From: an uncultured Saprospiraceae bacterium
GTDB lineage: Bacteria; Bacteroidota; Bacteroidia; Chitinophagales; Saprospiraceae
Assembly: GCA_937959375.1 (NCBI GenBank)
Contig: CALGLS010000533.1
Coordinates: 1 to 11,334 of the forward strand
Direction: 5' to 3'
Length of the DNA: 11,334 bases
This document shows, one piece after another, positions 5,773-11,334 of this stretch; position 1 is the stretch's first letter, and every line of letters starts with the position of its first letter. Made by a program: the position numbers and the translations under genes. The notes below the pieces were generated by a model. The model worked only from the letters and a program-made list of their open reading frames with translations, did no database searches and was not told where the DNA came from.

Positions 5773-6375
5773 TTAAATCATTTTATTTTTATAATAAACG
5801 GATAATTTTTTCTTTAGGCTTGCTTTGGCCCGATGCATAAGGGATTCGACTGCGGGTAGACTTAGTCCCATTATTTCTGCGACTTCTCGGTAACTCAATC
5901 CTTCGTACTTATGAAGTGTGAAAGCGATGCGTTGATTTTCTGGAATTTTATCCAGCATTTTTTGCATGATTGTTGCACGCTGTTTTGACTCTAATTCTTG
6001 ATGCGGATTTTTGCTATTATCTGCTACCGTTTCTGCTACACCTTCTAATCCAATTAAACTTTTAAAATAGGCGGCTCTTTTTTGTCGCTTTCGTTTCCGA
6101 ATTTCTTCTAATGATTTACGCACTGCTATTCGATAGATCCAGGTTGACAATTTCGCATCACCTCTAAATTTTTCGATGGATCGAAATACTTCAACAAATA
6201 CTTCTTGAGTGAGATCTTCCGCTTCTTCTTTACTATTGACAAAACCATAACAGGTGTTCAAAACCTTCTCCTGAAATGCGTCAACTAGCATTCGGAAGGC
6301 CTGCTGGTCTCCTTTTAATAATTTGGGAATTAGCGTTTTCTCGTCCACTCTGTTATGTTTCTTAAGCAACTTCAT
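5773..6375 (-). CDS. ECF-type RNA polymerase sigma-70 factor
   Basis: The 200-residue protein has the two-domain layout of extracytoplasmic-function sigma factors. Region 2 (about 23-95) contains AFRMLV, DLTQEVF (54-60) and STWIYRIAV (77-85), which form the core-binding and -10 recognition helices. Region 4 (about 134-190) contains LSYREVAEIMGLSLPAVESL, a helix-turn-helix for -35 recognition. A 40-residue linker joins them. Basic N- and C-termini flank the domains. Length is normal for the class. It would direct RNA polymerase in the cytoplasm to its own operon and to stress-response targets. It is the first gene of a minus-strand cluster with a candidate anti-sigma factor, a CnrX-like sensor and a DUF1761-like protein. 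A TACGTTTG box (complement of 6441-6448) lies about 65 nt upstream and could serve as its housekeeping promoter. Confidence 0.95.
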   Translation of the reverse strand: MKLLKKHNRVDEKTLIPKLLKGDQQAFRMLVDAFQEKVLNTCYGFVNSKEEAEDLTQEVFVEVFRSIEKFRGDAKLSTWIYRIAVRKSLEEIRKRKRQKRAAYFKSLIGLEGVAETVADNSKNPHQELESKQRATIMQKMLDKIPENQRIAFTLHKYEGLSYREVAEIMGLSLPAVESLMHRAKASLKKKLSVYYKNKMI

Positions 6376-6440
6376 TCTTTGGATGCTCTAGTTTAGGAAA
6401 ACTTGTGGTGAAATCTTAGATAAAAGAAATGTTTTTTTTC

Positions 6441-6448
6441 CAAACGTA
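6441..6448 (-). promoter_or_regulatory. candidate -7 box for the sigma operon
   Basis: The minus strand reads TACGTTTG, an exact TAnnTTTG match, giving a leader of roughly 60 nt to the sigma start codon. No TTG/TTTG is seen at the usual 17-23 nt upstream, so this is tentative. An autoregulated ECF promoter would look different and I could not identify one. Confidence 0.3.
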
Positions 6449-6475
6449 TTAGAACCCTACCTCCTTGGACAGAGA

Positions 6476-6544
6476 CAAAAGTCGCAAAAGAAAACAAAAG
6501 AAAAGAAAAGTCGAGCCTTATGTGTTCTTATATGTCTTATATGG
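6476..6544. repeat. degenerate CAAAAG and CTTATATGT repeats
   Basis: CAAAAG occurs at 6476, 6485 and 6495 in an A/G-rich run. It is followed by CTTATGTGTT (6517-6526), CTTATATGT (6527-6535) and CTTATATGG (6536-6544), a three-unit imperfect tandem repeat. Further CAAAAG words follow at 6591, 6600 and 6642. Confidence 0.5.
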
Positions 6545-6607
6545 TTCAACTGCGAATCGAATGAAAATTCTAATTGTTTTTTTTTAACCACAAAAGCAAC
6601 AAAAGAA

Positions 6608-6639
6608 CCTGTCGGGCTGGCGCCTTTTCGCCAGACGGG
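6608..6639. repeat. GC-rich hairpin, intergenic
   Basis: CTGGCG (6617-6622) pairs with CGCCAG (6629-6634) around a 6-nt loop CCTTTT. CCTGT (6608-6612) can extend the stem with ACGGG (6635-6639) after a 4-nt bulge. It is much richer in GC than its surroundings. It sits between the divergent sigma and OmpA genes, so it is unlikely to be a terminator of either. Confidence 0.5.
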
Positions 6640-6735
6640 AACAAAAGCCTACAACCTTGTTATTACATTGGATATATATTCAGATTTTTGTTCAATTCAA
6701 AATAACGGATCATGCAAGATATTCTCGTATAAAGA

Positions 6736-6743
6736 TACTTTTG
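6736..6743 (+). promoter_or_regulatory. candidate -7 box for the OmpA-type gene
   Basis: TACTTTTG matches TAnnTTTG exactly and would give a leader of about 115 nt. A second exact match, TAATTTTG, lies at 6839-6846, only 18 nt before the ATG. Neither has a good -33 TTG at the usual spacing, so I cannot choose between them. Confidence 0.3.
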
Positions 6744-6864
6744 TAAAAAGACCATCCGTTTTCTTGAAAGCAATGTATCCTTTTTGTTGTTTCTGCATTA
6801 TGATGATTGTAAAAGGACAACTACTTTAGGTTATCGTTTAATTTTGATGATCTTAAATTAATCA

Positions 6865-8025
6865 ATGAATATTATGACTTTGACTCGTTTTATTACTCCC
6901 CTCTTTCAATCGATTTTTTCATTTAGGTTTGCGTTCTGCAGTTTTACATTTTGTTTGGTTTTGCTGTTTCCTTTTTTGGCATTTAGCCAAAGCTCAACTA
7001 GTGTTGAAATGTTGCCTGAAGTATTAGCTAGTGAGGAAGTCTATTTTGATTTTGGTAAACATGAATTGCGTGCGGATGACGTGGCTAAATTGGAATCTAT
7101 CATTGCGCAACTAAAAGACAATGAGTATGTAAAAATTCGAATCACGGCGCACACAGATGCAATTGGTAGTGATGGTAATAACCAAGTACTTTCTGAACGA
7201 AGAGGCGAAACGGTAAAGACTTTTTTGATTACAAAAGGAATTCCAGATTCGTTGATGCAGGTTGGTGTATATGGTGAGCATGCTCCGGTGGCGGATAATG
7301 ATACTGATGATGGTAGGCAACGCAATCGACGTGCAACTGTAGAGGTGGTTAAGTTTACTCCGAAAAAAACAACAGCAGCTCCAAAGAATAATGTACCAAT
7401 GGGTTTGGTGGAAGGAACGGTTATTGACAAAGCAAATGGCAAGCCGATTCAGGCAACGGTTATCATTCGCAGCAAGACCTTTCGGGATTCTGTAGCAACT
7501 GATTCGACTGGTTACTTTAGTAAAAAGGTGCCGGTAAATACGGTAGTAGGTGTAGATGTTTTTGCGCCGGGATATTTCTTTGAAACACAGATGATGAAAG
7601 TTTCTCCTGGCATTAAACTTCCTTCATTAGATTTTCAATTACCTAAAGCTGTAGCTGGTGAAGTTGCACAGATAAGAGATTTATTTTTTGTGGGAAACAA
7701 AGCGGTACTTTTGAAAAAGTCAGAACCGATCCTTCCTAAAGTTTTGCTATTTATGCAAATCAATGATACCCTAAAAATTGAGATAGGTGGGCATGTAAAT
7801 TTTCCGTACCACCATCTCGCTTACAAAAACAAAGCTGGTAAGAACGAACAAACTTTATCAGACAATCGCGCTAAGTTGGTTTATGACTATTTGATTCAAC
7901 ACGGGATTTCACCTAGCCGTTTGAGTTGGAAAGGATATAGTAATACGCAGATGAAGTTTCCTTATGCTACAAAAGAGGTGAAGATGGCTGAGAATCGGCG
8001 GGTGGAGATTCGGGTGTTGGAGTAG
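6865..8025 (+). CDS. exported OmpA-family protein with two OmpA-like domains
   Basis: The 386-residue protein starts with a long signal sequence (hydrophobic core about 24-40, probable cleavage near LAFS|Q). The first OmpA-like domain (about 57-163) begins VYFDFGKHEL. It holds TAHTDAIGS with Asp98, SERRGETV with Arg113 and NRRATVEV, so both residues that normally hold the diaminopimelate of peptidoglycan are present. A carboxypeptidase-regulatory-like beta-sandwich follows (about 180-258; GTVIDKANGKPIQATVII and TDSTGYFSKKVP). The C-terminal domain (about 270-386) is a second OmpA-like fold with LSDNRAKLVYDYL and NRRVEIRVLE. Its TD position reads GHVN, so Asp is replaced by Asn312 while Arg335 is kept. 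There is no beta-barrel, so the protein is probably periplasmic and anchors or senses the cell wall. A second ATG at 6874 would barely change it. Confidence 0.93.
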   Translation: MNIMTLTRFITPLFQSIFSFRFAFCSFTFCLVLLFPFLAFSQSSTSVEMLPEVLASEEVYFDFGKHELRADDVAKLESIIAQLKDNEYVKIRITAHTDAIGSDGNNQVLSERRGETVKTFLITKGIPDSLMQVGVYGEHAPVADNDTDDGRQRNRRATVEVVKFTPKKTTAAPKNNVPMGLVEGTVIDKANGKPIQATVIIRSKTFRDSVATDSTGYFSKKVPVNTVVGVDVFAPGYFFETQMMKVSPGIKLPSLDFQLPKAVAGEVAQIRDLFFVGNKAVLLKKSEPILPKVLLFMQINDTLKIEIGGHVNFPYHHLAYKNKAGKNEQTLSDNRAKLVYDYLIQHGISPSRLSWKGYSNTQMKFPYATKEVKMAENRRVEIRVLE

Positions 8026-8037
8026 TTGGGAGACGGG

Positions 8038-8128
8038 AGACGGAAGTCCGAAGTCGGAAGTTTCTCTTCTAACGTAAGATTCCCGCTATCGCATGCTTGC
8101 GATCACGAGAATCTTAGGACTTCCGTCT
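8038..8128. terminator. large hairpin between convergent genes
   Basis: Outer arms AGACGGAAGTCC (8038-8049) and GGACTTCCGTCT (8117-8128) match over 12 bp. Inside, TAAGATTC (8075-8082) pairs with GAATCTTA (8109-8116), and ATCGCA (8088-8093) pairs with TGCGAT (8098-8103) around TGCT. The left side has 25 extra bases of GAAGTC/GGAAGT repeats. It lies 12 nt past the OmpA stop and 6 nt from the adaptor stop, so it may end transcription from both sides. No long T run follows, so it is not a classical intrinsic terminator. Confidence 0.6.
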
Positions 8129-8134
8129 TCAGAC

Positions 8135-9367
8135 CTATTTAATCACCTTAATCTCCACCAAAGTATCCAATCCATTCACGACTTCAATAAAAATCCCATC
8201 AGAGATACCTGTCTCGATCATGCGTTTTTCAAATTCGTTGTCGCCAACTTTTACTTCTACGTAAGTTGAATCATTTTTGATGATGAGATCGCGTTCGTTG
8301 ATGGTTATAACATTTTCTTTTTTGTTGAGAATGATATCAGCACTTGCGCTATAACCTGCTCTTAGAAACACTTTGCTTGTTGGTTGTATCGCTGCACGAA
8401 CTTCAAACTTCACAGTTCCTTCTTCGGTGATTCCTTTGGGAGAAATGTATTCAAGACTTGCTGGGAATTTTTCATTTTCAATGGCACCGATGGTCAATTC
8501 TAATGGCATTCCTACTTTTAATTTTCCAACGTCTGACTCGTCTACATTCCCTTCAAAGATGAGGGAATTCATGTCAGCCACAGAGGCGATGGTGGTTCCT
8601 TCGTTGAAATTATTTCGTTCGATAACAGAAGAACCTTCTTCGACTGGGACGTCTAGTACCATACCGTTTACGGTGGAGGTCACCACGTTGGAAACCTGTT
8701 TAGAATTTTTTGTAGCACCTTCTCGTAATAACTGCAAGTTACTCATCGCTGCATTCATTTCTTCTTTACGAATATCAACGTCGGCTTCAAATTGTTTGAG
8801 GCTATTGCCAGAAACGATGAGTTGATTATCGTAAGCAGCTTTCGCTAAATCGAGTTGCACTTTGATTAAGTTGTAATCTGTTTGAGAAATGACGCCGTCG
8901 GTTAACAATCCATTTTGGCGTTGTTCTTCTTGTTTTGCATTTTCATAATTAACACGAGCCGTTTCAACATCTAGTTTCTTATTAAACACTTCTTTTTGTC
9001 TGTTCAATTCTCGCGTTGCTTCTTGGTATCGAATTTTGGTCAACTCCACGTTGGAGCGTGCATTATTGATGTTTACTTCTGAAGGTACCAGTTTGATACG
9101 CGCCAATTTTTGACCTTTCTTAACCACTTCGCCTGCTTCCACAAATAGCTCGTCGATAACACCCGAAACCTGTGGTTTTATCATGACTTCTTTTCGTGGA
9201 CGAACAGCTCCAGTAGCTACCGTTTTTTTGACAATGTCTTTAATCTCGGCTTTGGTCAATTCAATACCTGCTTGCTCTTGATCTGACTTTTGCATAAAGT
9301 ATCCACCCAAGCCAAGTGTGGCCAGTAGTAATACAATTCCGAGTGTGATTAAACAGCCTTTGTTCAT
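8135..9367 (-). CDS. MacA/HlyD-type periplasmic adaptor of an efflux pump
   Basis: The 410-residue protein is a membrane fusion (adaptor) subunit of a tripartite exporter. It would bridge the inner-membrane permease to an outer-membrane TolC-like channel. Domains in order: an N-terminal membrane anchor (about 6-25), the first half of a lipoyl domain (about 57-92, VMIKPQVSGVIDELFVEAGE), a long coiled-coil hairpin (about 95-225), the second lipoyl half (about 228-250, VNGMVLDVPVEEGSSV), a beta-barrel (about 263-345) and a membrane-proximal domain (about 350-410). Length is usual for MacA-type adaptors. The Cys5 sits inside the anchor without a lipobox, so it is not a lipoprotein. The gene follows the MacB-like permease by 149 nt in the same direction with no TAnnTTTG promoter seen between them, so co-transcription is likely. 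Here the adaptor comes after the permeases, opposite to E. coli macAB. Substrate is unknown. Confidence 0.93.
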   Translation of the reverse strand: MNKGCLITLGIVLLLATLGLGGYFMQKSDQEQAGIELTKAEIKDIVKKTVATGAVRPRKEVMIKPQVSGVIDELFVEAGEVVKKGQKLARIKLVPSEVNINNARSNVELTKIRYQEATRELNRQKEVFNKKLDVETARVNYENAKQEEQRQNGLLTDGVISQTDYNLIKVQLDLAKAAYDNQLIVSGNSLKQFEADVDIRKEEMNAAMSNLQLLREGATKNSKQVSNVVTSTVNGMVLDVPVEEGSSVIERNNFNEGTTIASVADMNSLIFEGNVDESDVGKLKVGMPLELTIGAIENEKFPASLEYISPKGITEEGTVKFEVRAAIQPTSKVFLRAGYSASADIILNKKENVITINERDLIIKNDSTYVEVKVGDNEFEKRMIETGISDGIFIEVVNGLDTLVEIKVIK

Positions 9368-9516
9368 AGTTTCTTTTTTTTCGAATTTAGGTTTTGACTA
9401 AACTCCTTTTGGTTTTTAATTTTATTTATCAGGCTAAGTGAATTCTAATTTTCAGAATTCATTCTAAGTACTTTGGCGGAATTATTTTGTCCCGTCACCT
9501 ATCATTTTCAATTTAA
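9368..9516. other. 149-bp spacer between permease and adaptor
   Basis: The spacer contains a short inverted repeat (9437-9446 with 9454-9463, core GAATTCT/AGAATTC, 7-nt loop). On the minus strand it lies after the permease stop and could be an mRNA processing or attenuation hairpin. No T run follows and no promoter consensus is seen. Confidence 0.4.
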
Positions 9517-10761
9517 TTATTCATCTTTCAAAGCCACCACTGGGTTCACTCTTGAAGCTTGCATTGCTGGAACTAATCCGGTAAGCGCACCACAAATAAT
9601 CAAGATAATCAAAGCCGTGACTGCAACGCCCATATCTACTTCAGGGTTGCCATAAAACTCGGTCCCCTCTCCTACTGCCACATTCAACAAAGAGACGACA
9701 ATGGTACCAGCAGCAAGTCCTATATACCCCGCAATGGTCGTTAAGAAAACGGACTCTAACAAAATCATGGAGACAATAGAATTTGGTGTTGCGCCAAGCG
9801 CCTTTCTAATTCCTATTTCTTTTGTTCGTTCTTTTACAACGATGAGCATGATGTTTCCTACGCCAATTACTCCTGCGAGTAAACTACCAATTCCTACAAA
9901 CCAAACCAGAAATTCAATTCCAAAAAACAAACCTTGAACCTCTGCAAATTGCTCCTCAACATTCTCAGCCCAAAAAGCCTGTAAATCATTTGGAGCAATC
10001 GAATGCCTCTCTTTTAATAGAACTTTAATTTTATCCTCTACGGCACTTACTTTTACATTTGGATGCATCGCACAAGCAAACCATCCAATATGATTAGGTC
10101 GATTTCTAATTTGCTGAACGGTAGACAAAGGAAGAAAAATTGTCTTCTCATCTTCCATTCCCTGATTTCCTCTACGACTTGATTTGACAATACCAATGAC
10201 TTTATATTCTACTCCTTTAAATTGAATATATTCACCAATTGCATTTTCATCTTTTTCAAAAAGTACGTTCTTTACCTGTCTTCCTATTACTGCTACTTTT
10301 CGTTTTTCATTTACATCCAATTCATTTATAAACCTGCCTTCAAAAATTTTTATTGGGTCGATATGAATCAAATCAGGTCCATCACCTCGTACATCAAACG
10401 CCGCACTCATTCCTTTTCGAGTCACCTCTCCAGAAGCCATCCACATACGAGGAGCTACATATGCTATTTGATCTTTAAATCTACTTCGAATAGCCGTTAC
10501 GTCGTCATTCGTAAATCGAATCGACCTACCTGGTGCCATTCCTTTGTATGGCTTAGAGGTAAAACGGCCTCCCATGTACAAACTATTTTTAGCTCGATCA
10601 CCAAACAAACCAGTCACACCATTTTCCAATCCTTTTCCTGCTCCCATCAAAAAGACTAGCATGAATATGCCCCAAAACACACCTAGTGCCGTAAGCCCTG
10701 TACGCAGCTTATGCTTGCTAATTGTGTTGAATATTTCTTGCCATTTGTCTAAGTCGAACAT
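9517..10761 (-). CDS. ABC transporter permease, MacB/FtsX type
   Basis: The 414-residue protein has the MacB permease layout. A first transmembrane helix (about 21-42) follows a short cytoplasmic N-terminus that begins MFDLDKWQEIF. Next comes a large periplasmic MacB_PCD domain (about 43-280). Three helices complete it (about 282-308, 329-359 and 378-402) and form the FtsX domain, with the signature KERTKEIGIRKALGATPNSI (310-329) and the C-terminal ASRVNPVVALKDE. There is no ATPase domain, so it needs a separate ABC ATP-binding subunit, which is not in the window. Such systems are mechanotransmission exporters for peptides, antibiotics, lipoproteins or lipids; the substrate here is unknown. 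Together with the adaptor at 8135-9367 and the paralogous partial permease at 11059-11334 it forms one export cluster. No TAnnTTTG promoter is seen upstream, consistent with read-through from the preceding permease. Confidence 0.94.
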   Translation of the reverse strand: MFDLDKWQEIFNTISKHKLRTGLTALGVFWGIFMLVFLMGAGKGLENGVTGLFGDRAKNSLYMGGRFTSKPYKGMAPGRSIRFTNDDVTAIRSRFKDQIAYVAPRMWMASGEVTRKGMSAAFDVRGDGPDLIHIDPIKIFEGRFINELDVNEKRKVAVIGRQVKNVLFEKDENAIGEYIQFKGVEYKVIGIVKSSRRGNQGMEDEKTIFLPLSTVQQIRNRPNHIGWFACAMHPNVKVSAVEDKIKVLLKERHSIAPNDLQAFWAENVEEQFAEVQGLFFGIEFLVWFVGIGSLLAGVIGVGNIMLIVVKERTKEIGIRKALGATPNSIVSMILLESVFLTTIAGYIGLAAGTIVVSLLNVAVGEGTEFYGNPEVDMGVAVTALIILIICGALTGLVPAMQASRVNPVVALKDE

Positions 10762-10778
10762 AATTTGTTAAGTTAGAA

Positions 10779-10893
10779 TTTCAATGTCAGTTTCAATGTC
10801 AGTTTTTACTTAATCGCGGTTTTAATTTCAGTTTCAAGCTCAAGCTCAAGCTCAATTTTCACTCGAACGTAATACTGCGGAAGAAGGCCATTC
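10779..10893. repeat. composite intergenic repeat, copy D, with hexamer leader
   Basis: The order of sub-blocks matches copies B and C: CAGTTTC-type tract, CAAGCTCAA, TTTTCACTCG (10856-10865), AACGTAATACTGCGG and GAAGGCCATTC (10883-10893), which leads into an ATTCCC array. The orientation matches the copies near 3.1-3.5 kb. Confidence 0.65.
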
Positions 10894-10961
10894 CCATTCC
10901 CATTCCCATTCCCATTCCCATTCCCATTCCCATTCCCATTCCCATTCCCATTCCCATTCCC
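10890..10961. repeat. hexanucleotide array (ATTCCC)12, G-quadruplex-capable on minus strand
   Basis: Twelve exact ATTCCC units are followed by the variants ATCCCC (10962-10967) and ATTCAA (10968-10973). The minus strand, which is the transcribed-message sense here, reads (GGGAAT)12: runs of three G separated by three bases, which meets the common G3N1-7 rule for quadruplex formation several times over. Confidence 0.95.
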
Positions 10962-10981
10962 ATCCCCATTCAAACACCATT

Positions 10982-11024
10982 GAGGGCCATTCTAATTCAC
11001 ATTCTAATTCTAATTCTAATTCCA
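10982..11024. repeat. third hexamer array with GAGGGCCATTC leader
   Basis: The leader GAGGGCCATTC (10982-10992) overlaps six imperfect units: ATTCTA, ATTCAC, ATTCTA three times, and ATTCCA (10989-11024). It is a diverged relative of the arrays at 3523 and 10890. Confidence 0.7.
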
Positions 11025-11049
11025 ACCTGTCCTATCGGCCAGGCAGGTT
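11024..11049. repeat. GC-rich hairpin downstream of the partial permease
   Basis: AACCTG (11024-11029) pairs with CAGGTT (11044-11049), and CCT (11031-11033) pairs with AGG (11041-11043) around ATCGGCC, leaving one bulged T. It lies 9 nt after the permease stop on the minus strand and may stabilise or end that transcript, although no T run follows. Confidence 0.5.
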
Positions 11050-11058
11050 CCAATCCCC

Positions 11059-11334
11059 TCAACTCTTCATAGCCGTAACAGGATTTATCCTAGCTGCTTG
11101 TATGGCAGGAATCAGCCCTGCAACAGCTCCGCTAATAATCAAAATCAAGAGGGCTATTAAAACGAGTTTTACATCAACTTCTGGATTATGAAAAAATTCC
11201 AATTCAGCTCCACTGATTTCCAATGCTTTCTGGATCGCGAAAATAACGCCCATACCACAAGCTAATCCGAGATAGCCTGCAATAGATGTTAGGAACACCG
11301 ACTCTTGTACAATCATCGCGATGATCGAGTTTGG
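11059..11334 (-). CDS. ABC transporter permease, MacB/FtsX type, 5' part outside window
   Basis: The open frame runs off the right edge, leaving the last 91 residues, beginning PNSIIAMIVQESVFLTSIAG. The Met encoded at 11314-11316 is internal, not a start. The sequence aligns with residues 326 to the end of the permease at 9517-10761: PNSI, ESVFLT, IAGY, GLA, NPEVD, LI-LII-GA, GL-PA-QA-R-NPV are shared. It therefore contains the last two helices of the FtsX domain. The intervening periplasmic loop differs more (ALEISGAELEFF against AVGEGTEFYG). It would precede the complete permease in the same transcript. Two permeases in tandem suggest either a heterodimeric exporter or a recent duplication. 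Whether an N-terminal ATPase is fused cannot be seen here. Confidence 0.92.
   Translation of the reverse strand, partial: PNSIIAMIVQESVFLTSIAGYLGLACGMGVIFAIQKALEISGAELEFFHNPEVDVKLVLIALLILIISGAVAGLIPAIQAARINPVTAMKS

Larger units (their letters stand above)
6376..6864. other. 489-bp divergent intergenic region
   Basis: This region separates the sigma operon (minus) from the OmpA gene (plus) and must hold both promoters. No credible ORF is seen. It contains six CAAAAG words (from 6476, 6485, 6495, 6591, 6600 and 6642), three near-repeats of CTTATATGT (6517-6544), a GC-rich hairpin (6608-6639) and the candidate -7 boxes listed separately. Confidence 0.7.
10762..11058. other. 297-bp repeat-filled spacer between two permease genes
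   Basis: No ORF or promoter consensus is seen. In order it holds a perfect 12-bp tandem duplication TTTCAATGTCAG (10779-10790 and 10791-10802), three CAAGCT units (10835-10852), TTTTCACTCG (10856-10865), GAAGGCCATTC (10883-10893), twelve ATTCCC units, a second leader GAGGGCCATTC (10982-10992) with six ATTCNN units, and a GC-rich hairpin (11024-11049). If the two permeases form one operon, all of this is in the mRNA. Confidence 0.7.

Noticed and set aside
7041..7442. 133-aa minus-strand ORF inside the OmpA-type gene
   Set aside because: It is antisense to well-conserved OmpA motifs, which explain the codon constraint; it is a shadow frame.
10222..10659. 145-aa plus-strand ORF within the permease gene
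   Set aside because: It lies fully antisense to the conserved MacB periplasmic domain, has an odd Ser/Phe/Tyr-rich composition and no plausible start region.
10890..11024. CRISPR array
   Set aside because: The repeats are contiguous 6-bp units without spacers, and no cas gene is nearby.
11314..11316. ATG start for the right-hand permease fragment
   Set aside because: The frame stays open to the window edge, and the upstream codons (PNSIIA) match the paralogue, so this Met is internal.

Overview
The window looks like a chromosomal segment of a low-GC member of the phylum Bacteroidota. Four things point there. Some promoters carry the -7 box TAnnTTTG, and in one case a -33 TTTG as well. Ribosome binding sites are mostly absent. 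The gene set is typical of the phylum: a SIMPL-domain protein, a signal-peptide OmpA protein with a carboxypeptidase-regulatory-like module, and unfused MacB-type permeases with an adaptor. The intergenic regions are filled with short degenerate repeats. I would not go below phylum from sequence alone.

Layout, left to right. Positions 8-163 form a gapless imperfect palindrome that resembles a miniature transposable element. Positions 251-940 (minus) encode an exported SIMPL/DUF541 protein. Positions 1198-2994 (minus) are lepA (elongation factor 4), followed by a clear intrinsic terminator. Positions 2995-3597 hold no gene but contain a composite repeat family, a 154-bp inverted-repeat structure and a hexanucleotide array. 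The next genes, all minus, are a six-helix DUF998-like membrane protein (3598-4281) and a four-gene cluster. Read in its own direction, that cluster is an ECF sigma factor, a small single-helix protein in the anti-sigma position, a CpxP/CnrX-like membrane-anchored sensor, and a DUF1761-like membrane protein. After a 489-bp divergent intergenic region, an OmpA-type envelope protein with two OmpA-like domains runs on the plus strand (6865-8025). It converges, across a large hairpin, on a minus-strand export cluster: a MacA/HlyD-type adaptor (8135-9367), a MacB/FtsX-type permease (9517-10761) and the 3' end of a second, paralogous permease (11059-11334, cut by the window edge). No ABC ATPase is visible; it would be expected upstream of the cut permease or elsewhere in the genome.

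How the genes work together. The sigma cluster has the layout of an envelope-stress or metal-responsive ECF switch similar in organisation to CnrYXH. The periplasm-facing protein would sense, the single-helix protein would hold the sigma factor, and the sigma factor would drive its own operon and other targets. The permease and adaptor genes are parts of a tripartite MacAB-like exporter. lepA and the SIMPL gene are housekeeping or accessory genes, and the lepA terminator separates them.

The most unusual content is intergenic. A composite repeat recurs near 3.1-3.6 kb and 10.8-11.0 kb, always in the same orientation. It consists of degenerate CAGTT/AAGTGG tracts, then TTTTCACTCG, then GARGGCCATTC followed by ATTCCN hexamers. 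One array is 12 exact ATTCCC units, so the transcribed strand is (GGGAAT)12, an arrangement able to form G-quadruplexes between two exporter genes.
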